Source of the DNA: Leisingera sp. S132
GTDB lineage: Bacteria; Pseudomonadota; Alphaproteobacteria; Rhodobacterales; Rhodobacteraceae
DNA: 64,000 bases
Assembly: GCF_025144465.1 (NCBI RefSeq)
Contig: NZ_CP083553.1
Location: 3,155,001-3,219,000, forward strand
Reading direction: 5' to 3'
Within the stretch, counting starts at the first letter, position 1; each line of letters starts with the position of its first letter. This document shows, one piece after another, positions 35,669 through 45,316 of the stretch. The notes beneath the pieces are model-generated. The model made no database searches. It saw only the letters and a list, made by a program, of their open reading frames with translations, and was not told the DNA's origin. The position numbers and the translations under genes were made by a program.

Positions 35669-37459
35669 TTAACCGCCCAGCGCAATCCCCTCACGCCTTG
35701 GGTCTGCCGCGCCTTTCAGGCTGTCACCAATCTCAATCGCATGGACGCCAGAAGTGAGGTCACGCATGTTCACCTCATACCCCATCCCCGTCAGCGCCTC
35801 CGACAGGCCTTCGGCGCTGGTGCCCGCTTCCACGTCATAGGTGCCAAAACGGTTCACCAGATGCGGCAGCGCCAGCGCCGCTTGGATATCCATCCCCCAA
35901 TCGGCCCAGGCGATGATCGACTTGGCCACATAGCCGATGATGCGGCTGCCGCCGGGGGAACCGATGGCCAGCACCGGCTTGCCGTCCTTCAGAACAATCG
36001 TCGGCGCCATCGACGACCGCGGCCGCTTGCCCGGTTCCAGCCGGTTGGCAACCGGCACCCCGTCCGCATGGGTGCGGAAAGAGAAATCCGTCAGCTCATT
36101 GTTTAAAAGGAACCCGCCCGCCATCAGCCGGGAGCCAAAGGCGTTTTCAATTGTCGTGGTCATCGACAGCACGTTGCCATACTGGTCCACGATGGAAATG
36201 TGGGAGGTCGAGGGCAGCTCAATGGACTCATCATCCGCGAGCAGCGCGTGGTCGAACTCCGGCGACCCCGGCGCCACCTCGGGCAGCGCGTCATCGCCCT
36301 GCAGCAGTTCGGCGCGGCTGGCAAGATAGTCCGCCGCCACCAGACCGTGGGCGGGCACCGGCACATAATCGCTGTCCGCCATGTAGCGGCCCCGGTCGGC
36401 AAAGGCGAGGCGTGAGGCATCGCCAATGAGCCGCCAGGCCTCGGCGCTCTCCGCGCCCAGCGCTGCCAGATCATAGCTGTTCAGCATTCCCAGGATCTGC
36501 CCCACGGTCAGCGCGCCAGAGGACGGCGGCCCCATGCCGCAAGCCTCGAAATCGCGGTAGGCCGCACAGACCGCCGGGCGTTCCTTGACCTGATAGAGCG
36601 CCAGATCGGTGGCAGAGAGCACGCCGGGATTACCCTCGGCACCTGTCACCGCCCGCACGATCTCTGCCGCGATGGGGCCGGAGTAGAACGCCCCTGCCCC
36701 GCCCTCGGCCAGCGCGCGCAGCGTGGCAGCATAGTCCGGGTTCAACAGGGTTGCGCCCTCGGCAACCGGTTCGCCCTCCGGCAGGAAATAGGCGGCTGTG
36801 GCCGGGGCGCTTACCAGCCGCTCGGCGTCCCCCGCCACCAATGCTGCCAGACGCGGCGAGACGGCAAAACCCTCCTCTGCCAGCTTGATCGCCGGCTCAA
36901 ACAGCGACGGCCAATTGGCGCGCCCCCAGCGGCGGTGGGCCTCTTCCAGCAGCGCAGGGGTGCCAGGCGTGCCAACCGACCGGCCGCCGACAACTGCATC
37001 GAAAAACTGCAGCGGTTCGCCGTTTTCATCCTGAAACAGGGTCGGCGTGGCCGCCAGCGGCGCAGTTTCGCGCCCGTCCAGCGTGGTCAGCGCGCCCGTC
37101 GCAGCATCATACCAGACCAGAAACGCGCCGCCGCCCAGGCCTGAGGATTGCGGCTCCACCAGCCCCAGCACGGTCTGCACCGCCACCATCGCATCAGCTG
37201 CACTGCCGCCAGCGCGCAGCACCGCCGCACCGGCCTCCACCGCATGCGGGTTTGCGGCAGCGACCATCCAGTTATCAGCTTCAATTGCTTCACCGCGTGC
37301 CTTGGCCTCCAACGCGGCAGCCACTTCCGGGGAGATCGCCTCAAAGGTGCCGGCGGTCGCAGCCTCGGGCGCAACAGCATCAGCGGCCTCCTGCGCAAAG
37401 AGCGGGGATGCCGCTGCAAGGGATAAAAAATACAGGCTTTCCTGCCAGCGAATACGCAT
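35669..37459 (-). CDS. ggt: Gamma-glutamyltransferase
   Basis: The 596-residue precursor has an N-terminal signal peptide (LYFLSLAAASPLFAQ) and is expected in the periplasm. It autocleaves before T418 in LPSTSHISIVDQYGN, giving large and small subunits. Other family motifs are QSSGLGGGAFLVWYD, LDGRETAP, GMGPPSSGALTVGQ and IGSPGGSRIIGY. It hydrolyses glutathione and other gamma-glutamyl compounds. ATG 37459 has AAGGAG at 6 nt; the ATG just before it (37462) is spaced only 3 nt from the same site. The frame extends to 37549 without signal-peptide character. It stands alone and is not obviously part of an operon. Confidence 0.93.
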   Translation of the reverse strand: MRIRWQESLYFLSLAAASPLFAQEAADAVAPEAATAGTFEAISPEVAAALEAKARGEAIEADNWMVAAANPHAVEAGAAVLRAGGSAADAMVAVQTVLGLVEPQSSGLGGGAFLVWYDAATGALTTLDGRETAPLAATPTLFQDENGEPLQFFDAVVGGRSVGTPGTPALLEEAHRRWGRANWPSLFEPAIKLAEEGFAVSPRLAALVAGDAERLVSAPATAAYFLPEGEPVAEGATLLNPDYAATLRALAEGGAGAFYSGPIAAEIVRAVTGAEGNPGVLSATDLALYQVKERPAVCAAYRDFEACGMGPPSSGALTVGQILGMLNSYDLAALGAESAEAWRLIGDASRLAFADRGRYMADSDYVPVPAHGLVAADYLASRAELLQGDDALPEVAPGSPEFDHALLADDESIELPSTSHISIVDQYGNVLSMTTTIENAFGSRLMAGGFLLNNELTDFSFRTHADGVPVANRLEPGKRPRSSMAPTIVLKDGKPVLAIGSPGGSRIIGYVAKSIIAWADWGMDIQAALALPHLVNRFGTYDVEAGTSAEGLSEALTGMGYEVNMRDLTSGVHAIEIGDSLKGAADPRREGIALGG

Positions 37460-37693
37460 CATTTTCTCCTTCGGAATTCGTCTTGCCCGGCAATGCTGCC
37501 ACCAATCCAGATTTGCGACAATCCGCCACACCCCCAAGGCTCCGCACAAGACCCTGTGCGGGAAATGCCTATTGACGTAAGAAAAGTATCCCGATTCCTA
37601 GATCAAATTCGGAACACTGCTCTATATTCATCAATTGAGTCGGGAATATTTACCAGATGCGGACCCCTGAAAAGAACAAACGATCGAAGGGCC

Positions 37694-38680
37694 TCACAGC
37701 ATTGACGGCACAACCTGATCCGGCGGCCGGTGGCCGTCTTCAAACGTCTTGATGTTCAACAGCACCTTCTCGCCCATCTCGATCCGGCCTTCGATGGTGG
37801 CGGACCCCATATGCGGCAGCAGAACCACATTGGGGAGCTCGCGCAGGCGCGGGTTGATGTCGGTGCCGTGCTCATAGACGTCGAGGCCGGCGCCCGCGAT
37901 CTCATCCGTGCGCAGCATCCTTGTCAGCGCGTGTTCGTCGATCACTTCGCCGCGCGAGGTGTTCACGATCACCGCCGAAGGTTTCATCAGCTTCAGCCGC
38001 CGCGCGTTCATCAGGTGGAAGGTGGAGGGAGTGGAGGGGCAGTTGACGGAAATCACATCCATCCGCGCCACCATCTGGTCGAGGCTCTCCCAGTAAGTGG
38101 CCTCCAGCTTCTCCTCGATCTCAGGGCGCAAGCGGCGGCGGTTGTGGTAGTGGATCTGCATCCCGAAGGCGGCGGCGCGCTTGGCCACGGCCTGCCCGAT
38201 CCGGCCCATGCCTAGGATACCCAGACGGCGCCCTGCAATGCGGCCGCCCAGGAACGCGGTGGGCGCCCAGCCCTGCCAGTCGCCCTTCTGCATCACCGCC
38301 AGCCCTTCGGGCATCCGGCGCACCACGGCCATGATCAGTGCCATCGTCATATCGGCGGTGTCATCGGTCAGCACTCCGGGGGTGTTCGACACCAGAATGC
38401 CGCGCTGGCGGGCAGTGGCAACATCGATGTGATCCACGCCGGCGCCGTAGTTGGCAATCAGCTTCAGCCGCTCGCCGGCCTGGCCCAGCAGGCCCGCGTC
38501 AATGGTATCGGTGACGGTCGGCACCAGCACATCGGCGTCCTTCAGCGCCGCCGCCAGCTCGCTTCGGGTCATCGGGGTGTCATCCTCGCGCAGGCGCACA
38601 TCGAACAGCTCGCTCAGCCGGGTTTCCACAGGTTCCGGCAACCGTCGCGTAACGACAACACTCAATCGGTCTCTTGGCAC
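37694..38680 (-). CDS. D-isomer-specific 2-hydroxyacid dehydrogenase (glyoxylate/hydroxypyruvate reductase type)
   Basis: The 328-residue protein has an NAD(P)-binding LGILGMGRIGQAVAKRA, INCP-type VNCPSTPSTFHLMN, the catalytic arginine segment VNTSRGEVIDEHAL and the histidine in LLPHMGSATIEGR. It is a clear paralogue of hprA at 26050, with the same length and motif order. The start is GTG 38680 with GGGAG 7 nt upstream. Likely substrates are glyoxylate or hydroxypyruvate, as for GyaR/GhrB-type enzymes. It is not part of the serine-cycle operon and may serve general glyoxylate detoxification. Confidence 0.88.
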   Translation of the reverse strand: MPRDRLSVVVTRRLPEPVETRLSELFDVRLREDDTPMTRSELAAALKDADVLVPTVTDTIDAGLLGQAGERLKLIANYGAGVDHIDVATARQRGILVSNTPGVLTDDTADMTMALIMAVVRRMPEGLAVMQKGDWQGWAPTAFLGGRIAGRRLGILGMGRIGQAVAKRAAAFGMQIHYHNRRRLRPEIEEKLEATYWESLDQMVARMDVISVNCPSTPSTFHLMNARRLKLMKPSAVIVNTSRGEVIDEHALTRMLRTDEIAGAGLDVYEHGTDINPRLRELPNVVLLPHMGSATIEGRIEMGEKVLLNIKTFEDGHRPPDQVVPSML

Positions 38681-38882
38681 TTGTGCTCTCCCTTGGGCTT
38701 TTCATTCCGCACGCCTCCGTGGCATCGTGGCCCAGTATGCGCAGAGGCACAAGAACCCAACCGCATTCCCTGACCGTGCACCCGGAATTTGCCGGGCGCA
38801 GCAGGGGCATAACCAGACGGGCGGAAGACCGGAATAAGAGGCTGGGCATAACCCGGCTGGGCAACGAAGAGGCGAGCAAGCA

Positions 38883-39395
38883 GTGAGAAACGCGGCAATG
38901 GCACTCCGCCATCTGGCAGCGGCGGCAGCAGTGACAGTGCTGACCGCCACGGTCTCTGCGGCCGAATCCCGCGGCCCGGTCACCAACCTGCCCCTGCCCC
39001 GCTATGTTTCGATGAAAGCGGCCACCGGCAATGTGCGCCGCGGGCCGTCGCTGACGCACAAGATCGACTGGGTGTTCAAACGCCGCGGCATGCCGCTGGA
39101 GATCACCGCTGAATACGGCCACTGGCGCAGGGTGCAGGACCGCGACGGCGCCGGCGGCTGGGTGCATTACGCGCTTCTGTCCGGCGTGCGCACCGTGCTG
39201 GTCGAGGAGGACATGCTGACCGTGCACGCCCGCCCCGACACCCGCGCGCCGGTGACTGCCGCCTTTGAACTGGGCGTGGTGGCGCGGCTGGGCGAATGCG
39301 CCAGTGACTGGTGTGAGATCTCAGCAGGCGGCTACAGCGGCTGGGCGCCGAAGAAAAAGCTCTGGGGTGTCGCCCCTGACGAGCTGCGCGAGTAA
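38883..39395 (+). CDS. Periplasmic SH3-like domain protein (DUF1058/SH3_4 type)
   Basis: A 170-residue protein with an N-terminal signal peptide ([22 protein letters not shown]) and two SH3-like halves. The first has [25 protein letters not shown] and [21 protein letters not shown]. The second has [20 protein letters not shown] and [10 protein letters not shown]. Such proteins probably act at the cell envelope; no specific role is known. The start is GTG 38883, with an alternative ATG at 38898. It is divergent from the hydroxyacid dehydrogenase gene, with about 200 bp between them. Confidence 0.85.
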   Translation: MRNAAMALRHLAAAAAVTVLTATVSAAESRGPVTNLPLPRYVSMKAATGNVRRGPSLTHKIDWVFKRRGMPLEITAEYGHWRRVQDRDGAGGWVHYALLSGVRTVLVEEDMLTVHARPDTRAPVTAAFELGVVARLGECASDWCEISAGGYSGWAPKKKLWGVAPDELRE

Positions 39396-39396
39396 C

Positions 39397-39526
39397 CCCG
39401 GCTCTTTCACCTTTGCAGAAATACTCCGGGGTGAATTGGGCCGGCGGCCCAAGAGGGGCAGCGCCCCTCTTTGAATCAGGCCCGCGAGGCAGCGCGCCCT
39501 TTCTTTGCCTGCGGGGCAGCGCCCCT
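39397..39526. repeat. Cluster of short palindromes upstream of icd (possible dispersed repeat)
   Basis: The 344-bp gap between the SH3 gene and icd carries several perfect inverted repeats. They are CCCCGG/CCGGGG at 39397-39402 and 39427-39432, TTGGGCC/GGCCCAA at 39437-39453, AAGAGGGGC/GCCCCTCTT at 39452-39472 (loop AGC) and GGGGC/GCCCC at 39514-39526 (same AGC loop). The AAGAGGGGC hairpin, followed by T and by AT-rich DNA, could terminate the SH3 transcript. The rest looks like a compact dispersed palindromic element. No gene is supported here. Confidence 0.6.
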
Positions 39527-39739
39527 CCCCGCTGCCGCGGCAATCTGCGCGGGCTTCCCTGGCACCGCACCATTGCACCTGCAGCAATCCTGTTCTACAT
39601 GGGGACCATATCAATGGCTTCCCAAGCCCGTTCCCGCCCCCGTCAGGCTGCGCTGGAACATAACTGGAATAACCCCCGGCACGGGCCTGGCCCTGCTGAC
39701 GTCATAAACGCCTCCGAGATCGCTGAAAGGTTGTGGAAC

Positions 39740-41953
39740 ATGGCAGAAAATCAAACCCCGGACATATTGTATACCATTGTAGACGAAGCGCCCGAACTGG
39801 CCTCGGCATCCTTCCTGCCGATCATCCGCAAGTTCGCGTCTGCCGCCGGTGTCACCGTCGGCACCAAGGATATCTCGCTTGCGGGGCGCATCATCGCCGC
39901 CTTCCCGGAAAACCTGTCTGACGCACAGCGCCAGAGCGACGACCTGGCAGAGCTGGGCGAACTGGTGAAGACCCCGGACGCCAATGTGATCAAGCTGCCG
40001 AACATCTCCGCCTCGGTGCCGCAGCTGACCGCGGCCATCAAGGAACTGCAGGCCCAGGGCTATGCCCTTCCGGACTACCCGGAAGAGCCCAGGACCGATG
40101 CCGAGAAAGGCGTGCGCGCCCGTTATGACGCCATCAAAGGCTCCGCGGTGAACCCGGTCCTGCGCGAAGGCAACTCCGACCGCCGCGCTGCCAAGGCCGT
40201 GAAGAACTTTGCCCAGAAGAACCCGCATTCGATGGGCGAATGGTCGGCAGACAGCAAGACCAAAGTGTCCTCGATGCCCGGCAACGATTTCTATGCCAAC
40301 GAGAAATCCGCGACCATCACCGCCGCCCAGGCCGGTGCCGCCCGGATCGAGTTCGTGGCCAAGGACGGCGCCGTCACCGTGCTGAAAGACGGCTGGCCGC
40401 TGGAAGAGGGCACCGTGGCCGACGCCACCTTCATGTCGGTGAAGGCGCTGTCGTCCTTCCTCGGCGAAGCGATTGCCGACACCAAGGCTGACGGCACCAT
40501 GTTCTCGCTGCACATGAAGGCCACCATGATGAAGGTCTCCGACCCGATCATCTTCGGCCACGCGGTCAAGGCCTGGCTGGCACCGGTGTTCGAGAAATAC
40601 GGCGCTGAGCTGGACGCGCTGGGTGTGAACCCGAACTCCGGCATGGGCGACCTGCTGGAACGCGTCAAAGGCAACGCCGAAATCACCGCCGCCATCGAAG
40701 CGGTGCGCGCTGACCGCCCCGACATGTACATGGTGGACAGCGACAAGGGCATCACCAACCTGCATGTGCCCTCCGACGTGATCATCGACGCCTCCATGCC
40801 TGCGGTGATCCGCGCCGGCGGCAAAGGCTGGGACCAGGACGGCAACAAGGGCGACACCAACTGCGTGATCCCCGACCGCTGCTATGCATCCGTCTATGAC
40901 GAGACCATCAGCTTCTTCAAAGCCAATGGCGCGCTGGACGTGACCACCGCGGGCGCGGTCGCCAACGTTGGCCTGATGGCCCAGAAGGCCGAGGAATACG
41001 GCTCCCACCCGACCACGTTTGAGGCGCCCGCCGACGGCACCATCCGTATCGTTCTGGCAAACGGCAAGACGCTGCATTCCCATGACGTGGAAACCGGCGA
41101 CATATGGCGGTCCTGCACCGTCAAGAAAGCCCCGATCGAGAACTGGATCCTGCTGGCGATGGACCGCCAGCGCCTGACCGGCTCCGAAGCGATCTTCTGG
41201 CTGGACGCAAACCGCGCCCATGACGCGGAGCTGATCAAATATGTTCAGCCCGCGCTCGAGGCGGCCGGCGTTGCGGACAAGTTCCAGATCCTGGCGCCGC
41301 GCGAAGCCACCCGCCAGTCGCTGGAGACCATCACCGCAGGCAAGGACAGCATCGCCATCACCGGCAACGTGCTGCGCGACTACCTGACCGATCTGTTCCC
41401 GATCCTGGAGCTGGGCACCTCGGCCAAGATGCTGTCGATCGTCAAGCTGATGCAGGGCGGCGGGCTGTTTGAAACCGGCGCGGGCGGCTCTGCGCCCAAG
41501 CACGTGCAGCAGCTGGTCGAGGAAAACCACCTGCGCTGGGACTCGATGGGTGAATTCTGCGCCCTCGGCGAGTCGCTGAACTTCCTGGCCGACGTCAAAG
41601 GCAACGCCAAGGCCGGCGTGCTGGGCCGCGCGGCTGAGGACGCAACCCAGGGCATCCTTGACCACAACCGCTCCCCCTCGCGCAAGGCGGGCCAGCCCGA
41701 CAACCGCGACAGCCACTACTGGTTTGCCCGCTACTGGGCCGAGGCCCTGGCAGCCCAGACCGAGGACGCGGAACTGGCGGCGCATTTCGCCCCCATCGCC
41801 GAGGAACTGGGCGCCAAGGAAGAACAGATCATTAGCGAACTGGCCGCTGCCCAAGGTGAGCCCGCCGACATCGGCGGCTACTACCGCCCAAGCGTGGAGC
41901 TGAAAGCCAAGGTGATGCGCCCCAGCCCGGCGCTGAACGCCATCATCGGCTGA
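39740..41953 (+). CDS. icd: Monomeric NADP-dependent isocitrate dehydrogenase
   Basis: The 737-residue protein matches the monomeric IDH-II family in length and sequence (start [71 protein letters not shown]). It converts isocitrate to 2-oxoglutarate with NADPH formation in the TCA cycle. ATG 39740 fits the family N-terminus; the frame runs on to 39413 but across the palindromic repeat cluster. It is a single gene closed by a strong bidirectional terminator. 2-Oxoglutarate from the hydroxyproline pathway further along enters metabolism at its product. Confidence 0.95.
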   Translation: MAENQTPDILYTIVDEAPELASASFLPIIRKFASAAGVTVGTKDISLAGRIIAAFPENLSDAQRQSDDLAELGELVKTPDANVIKLPNISASVPQLTAAIKELQAQGYALPDYPEEPRTDAEKGVRARYDAIKGSAVNPVLREGNSDRRAAKAVKNFAQKNPHSMGEWSADSKTKVSSMPGNDFYANEKSATITAAQAGAARIEFVAKDGAVTVLKDGWPLEEGTVADATFMSVKALSSFLGEAIADTKADGTMFSLHMKATMMKVSDPIIFGHAVKAWLAPVFEKYGAELDALGVNPNSGMGDLLERVKGNAEITAAIEAVRADRPDMYMVDSDKGITNLHVPSDVIIDASMPAVIRAGGKGWDQDGNKGDTNCVIPDRCYASVYDETISFFKANGALDVTTAGAVANVGLMAQKAEEYGSHPTTFEAPADGTIRIVLANGKTLHSHDVETGDIWRSCTVKKAPIENWILLAMDRQRLTGSEAIFWLDANRAHDAELIKYVQPALEAAGVADKFQILAPREATRQSLETITAGKDSIAITGNVLRDYLTDLFPILELGTSAKMLSIVKLMQGGGLFETGAGGSAPKHVQQLVEENHLRWDSMGEFCALGESLNFLADVKGNAKAGVLGRAAEDATQGILDHNRSPSRKAGQPDNRDSHYWFARYWAEALAAQTEDAELAAHFAPIAEELGAKEEQIISELAAAQGEPADIGGYYRPSVELKAKVMRPSPALNAIIG

Positions 41954-41980
41954 TCCGCTCCGGATGGATTGAAACGGAAA

Positions 41981-42011
41981 ACGCCCGGGGATTTCTCCCC
42001 GGGCGTTTTTT
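41981..42011. terminator. Bidirectional terminator between icd and chemoreceptor gene
   Basis: CGCCCGGGGA and TCCCCGGGCG pair perfectly around TTTC. Six T residues follow on the plus strand and TTTTCCG on the minus strand, so it can terminate both convergent genes. A degraded copy (CCCGGAGATTTCTCCCCGGG) lies at 44126-44145 after the second chemoreceptor gene. Confidence 0.9.
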
Positions 42012-43173
42012 CTGCAACGGCCTGTTCCGGCTTAGAAATCCTGCCACAGATCCCGGGCGGCATTGCCGCTGTCCGCCACCGCGGCAGGCCGCGGTGCGGG
42101 CTGCATGTCCCAGTCATCGCTGCCATGCGCGGTTGGCGCCGGGGCCGGAGCGGCAGCGGGCTTCGCCGGGGCCGCCGGGGCCGCCGCTGCGCTGCCGCCT
42201 TTGGTCTTGAAGTGGGCCACCAGTTCAGCCAGCTTGCCCGCGTCGGTCTTCAGCAAATGGCCCGCGGCCGTCGCTTCCTCGACCATCGCCGCATTCTGCT
42301 GCGTGACCTGATCCAGCTGGGTGACGCCGGTGTTGATTTCATTCAGGCCGGTGGACTGCTCCGCCGCGCCCTCGGCAATGCCGGAGACCAGCTGCGAGAT
42401 ATGGGTGACCTGGCTGACGATGCTTTGCAGCGCGTCGCCCGCCTTGCCCACCAGATCCACCCCGCGGGCCACCTGGCCGGAGCTGTCGGAAATCAGCGTC
42501 TTGATCTCCATCGCCGCGTCCGACGACCGCTGCGCCAGCGCCCGCACCTCGCTCGCAACCACCGCAAAGCCGCGGCCTGCCTCGCCGGCCCGCGCCGCCT
42601 CGACGCCGGCGTTGAGCGCCAAGAGGTTGGTCTGGAAGGCGATGTCGTCGATCACCGAGATGATCTGGCTGATCTTGTTGGAGCTTTCCTCGATCTCGGT
42701 CATCGCCGAGACCGCGCTCTGCACCACCTCGCCGCTGTTGCGGGCCTCCTGCTTGGCGTCTTCCATCGTCGCCTCGACGCTGCGGGCGCCTTCGGCGGCG
42801 GATTTCACCGAGGCCGTCAGCTCATCCAGCGCCGCGGCGGTCTGCTCCAGCGTCGCCGCCTGGCTTTCGGTGCGGTGCGACAGGTCGTCGGAAGCCTGGC
42901 TGATCTCGGAGGCGCCATTGCGGATGCTGCTGGCGGCAGCAATCACCTGCTCCACCGTGGCGCTGAGATTTTGCGCCGTGGTGTTGAAGTCCTGGCGCAG
43001 CTGCTCGTAATCCTGCGGGAAGGTCTCGGTGATCTGCGCCGTCAGGTCGCCCTGCGACAGCGCCGACAGCTTGCTGCTGAGCGCCGCCACCACCTTGCTG
43101 CGCTTCTCGTTCAGCGCATGCTCCGCGTCTTCCAGCTCCTGCTGGCGGATCAGCGCCTGGCGGAACACATCCA
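41984..43173 (-). repeat. Duplicated 1.19-kb segment, copy 1
   Basis: This segment, covering the terminator and the 3' two thirds of the chemoreceptor gene, recurs at 44126-45316 with about 99% identity by eye (roughly ten substitutions). Identity stops sharply at 43173/45316, inside the HAMP-to-signalling-domain junction, while the upstream sensor halves are clearly divergent. Confidence 0.9.
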
Positions 43174-43939
43174 CGCTCCGGGCGATTTCCCCCAGTTCGC
43201 TGCGCGCCTCTGCCGAGGGGATTTCGCTGCTGGTGTCGCCATCGGCCATCGTCTGCATCCGGTTCTTCAGACCGGTCAACGGGCCGGTCACGCTGCGGGT
43301 GATGAAATAGGCGGCAACCATCAGCGCCACCAGGCTGATGCCGAGCACAATCAGCGCCTCGTTGCGCATCAGCGCAACATCAGCCTCGATATCTGACACA
43401 TAGGCGCCGGTGCCGATGATCCAGCCCCAGGGCTTATAAGCCTGCACATAGCCGATCTTGGCTTCCATCACCTCAGAATCAGGTTTCTTGAAATAATAGG
43501 TCAGTTCCCCTGCCCCCTTGGAGGCAGCGATCTTCTCCAGCTCCTGGAACACCTTGATGCCGGTCACATCCTCATAAGCGCCCTGGTTGGTGCCAACCCA
43601 GTCCGGCACAACCGGGTGCGCCTGAACCACCAGGTCGTGGTCGAAGACAAAGACATACCCCGATTCGCCAAACCGCAGCGCCGTCAGCCGCTCGCGGCCG
43701 ATGTCACGCGCCTCCTCCACCGTGAAGCGGCCGGACTGAACCCCTTCCTCCAGGTCGCGCAGCAGGCTGACGGCCGTGTCGGTGACATTGTGCAGCTCCG
43801 TATAGCGCATCTCATATGCATTTTTTACGGACTGCGAGAGCAGCAGAAAGGTCAGCAGCGCCATCAGCGACAGCGCAAGCGCCGAAAGTGCGTAGATACG
43901 GACAGGCAAGCGGTAGAGAAAAGCGGGTATTCTAGACAT
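42032..43939 (-). CDS. Methyl-accepting chemotaxis protein with sCache sensor (copy 1 of tandem pair)
   Basis: A 635-residue chemoreceptor. Transmembrane helix 1 covers about residues 13-33. A single-Cache (sCache_2) periplasmic domain (about 35-180) ends YKPWGWIIGTGAYVSDIEADV. Helix 2 (about 190-210), HAMP and the signalling domain follow, with IDDIAFQTNLLALNAGVEAA at the tip. After an Ala/Pro-rich linker the protein ends DLWQDF, an xWxxF-like pentapeptide. From about residue 256 onwards it is almost identical to its neighbour at 44175. sCache_2 receptors often bind small carboxylates such as pyruvate or acetate, but the ligand here is unknown. It is transcribed convergently with icd. Confidence 0.94.
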   Translation of the reverse strand: MSRIPAFLYRLPVRIYALSALALSLMALLTFLLLSQSVKNAYEMRYTELHNVTDTAVSLLRDLEEGVQSGRFTVEEARDIGRERLTALRFGESGYVFVFDHDLVVQAHPVVPDWVGTNQGAYEDVTGIKVFQELEKIAASKGAGELTYYFKKPDSEVMEAKIGYVQAYKPWGWIIGTGAYVSDIEADVALMRNEALIVLGISLVALMVAAYFITRSVTGPLTGLKNRMQTMADGDTSSEIPSAEARSELGEIARSVDVFRQALIRQQELEDAEHALNEKRSKVVAALSSKLSALSQGDLTAQITETFPQDYEQLRQDFNTTAQNLSATVEQVIAAASSIRNGASEISQASDDLSHRTESQAATLEQTAAALDELTASVKSAAEGARSVEATMEDAKQEARNSGEVVQSAVSAMTEIEESSNKISQIISVIDDIAFQTNLLALNAGVEAARAGEAGRGFAVVASEVRALAQRSSDAAMEIKTLISDSSGQVARGVDLVGKAGDALQSIVSQVTHISQLVSGIAEGAAEQSTGLNEINTGVTQLDQVTQQNAAMVEEATAAGHLLKTDAGKLAELVAHFKTKGGSAAAAPAAPAKPAAAPAPAPTAHGSDDWDMQPAPRPAAVADSGNAARDLWQDF

Positions 43940-44125
43940 GTATTCAGAGCCTTCTTTGCAGGTCTATTGCCTGTCTGTTTAGGCTGCAGTTTCTAACAAA
44001 CCCCTACCCCGGCAAGCCCCGCCCGCACTTTCACGCCGTATTGCCCGGGTTTTTTGCCGCATTTTGATTGAACCGTCTTCCGTCTGCCAAACAGCGCCCG
44101 CCCCATCCCCCGCAAGATGCAAGCA

Positions 44126-45316
44126 CCCGGAGATTTCTCCCCGGGCGTTTTTGTCTGCAACGGCCTGTTCCGGCTTAGAAATCCTGCCACAGATCCCGGG
44201 CGGCATTGCCGCTGTCCGCCACCGCGGCAGGCCGCGGTGCGGGCTGCATGTCCCAGTCATCGCTGCCATGCGCGGTTGGCGCCGGGGCCGGAGCGGCAGC
44301 GGGCTTCGCCGGGGCCGCCGGGGCCGCCGCTGCGCTGCCGCCTTTGGTCTTGAAGTGGGCCACCAGTTCAGCCAGCTTGCCCGCGTCGGTCTTCAGCAAA
44401 TGGCCCGCGGCCGTCGCTTCCTCGACCATCGCCGCATTCTGCTGCGTGACCTGATCCAGCTGGGTGACGCCGGTGTTGATTTCATTCAGGCCGGTGGACT
44501 GCTCCGCCGCGCCCTCGGCAATGCCGGAGACCAGCTGCGAGATATGGGTGACCTGGCTGACGATGCTTTGCAGCGCGTCGCCCGCCTTGCCCACCAGATC
44601 CACCCCGCGGGCCACCTGGCCGGAGCTGTCGGAAATCAGCGTCTTGATCTCCATCGCCGCGTCCGACGACCGCTGCGCCAGCGCCCGCACCTCGCTCGCA
44701 ACCACCGCAAAGCCGCGGCCTGCCTCGCCGGCCCGCGCCGCCTCGACGCCGGCGTTGAGCGCCAGCAGGTTGGTCTGGAAGGCGATGTCGTCGATCACCG
44801 AGATGATCTGGCTGATCTTGTTGGAGCTTTCCTCGATCTCGGTCATCGCCGAGACCGCGCTCTGCACCACCTCGCCGCTGTTGCGGGCCTCTTGCTTGGC
44901 GTCTTCCATCGTCGCCTCGACGCTGCGGGCGCCTTCAGCGGCGGATTTCACCGAGGCCGTCAGCTCATCCAGCGCCGCCGCGGTCTGTTCCAGCGTCGCC
45001 GCCTGGCTTTCCGTGCGGTGCGACAGGTCGTCGGAAGCCTGGCTGATCTCGGAGGCGCCATTGCGGATGCTGGCGGCGGCAGCAATCACCTGCTCCACCG
45101 TGGCGCTGAGATTTTGCGCCGTGGTGTTGAAGTCCTGGCGCAGCTGCTCGTAATCCTGCGGGAAGGTCTCGGTGATCTGCGCGGTCAGGTCGCCCTGCGA
45201 CAGCGCCGACAGCTTGCTGCTGAGCGCCGCCACCACCTTGCTGCGCTTCTCGTTCAGCGCATGCTCCGCGTCTTCCAGCTCCTGCTGGCGGATCAGCGCC
45301 TGGCGGAACACATCCA
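44126..45316 (-). repeat. Duplicated 1.19-kb segment, copy 2
   Basis: Partner of 41984-43173 at an offset of 2143 bp through the coding part. The terminator at its downstream edge has decayed relative to copy 1: one arm base is changed and the T-run is interrupted. Confidence 0.9.

Noticed and set aside
39611-41854. Minus-strand open frame of 747 codons
   Set aside because: Antisense to the well-conserved isocitrate dehydrogenase; no protein motifs of its own.
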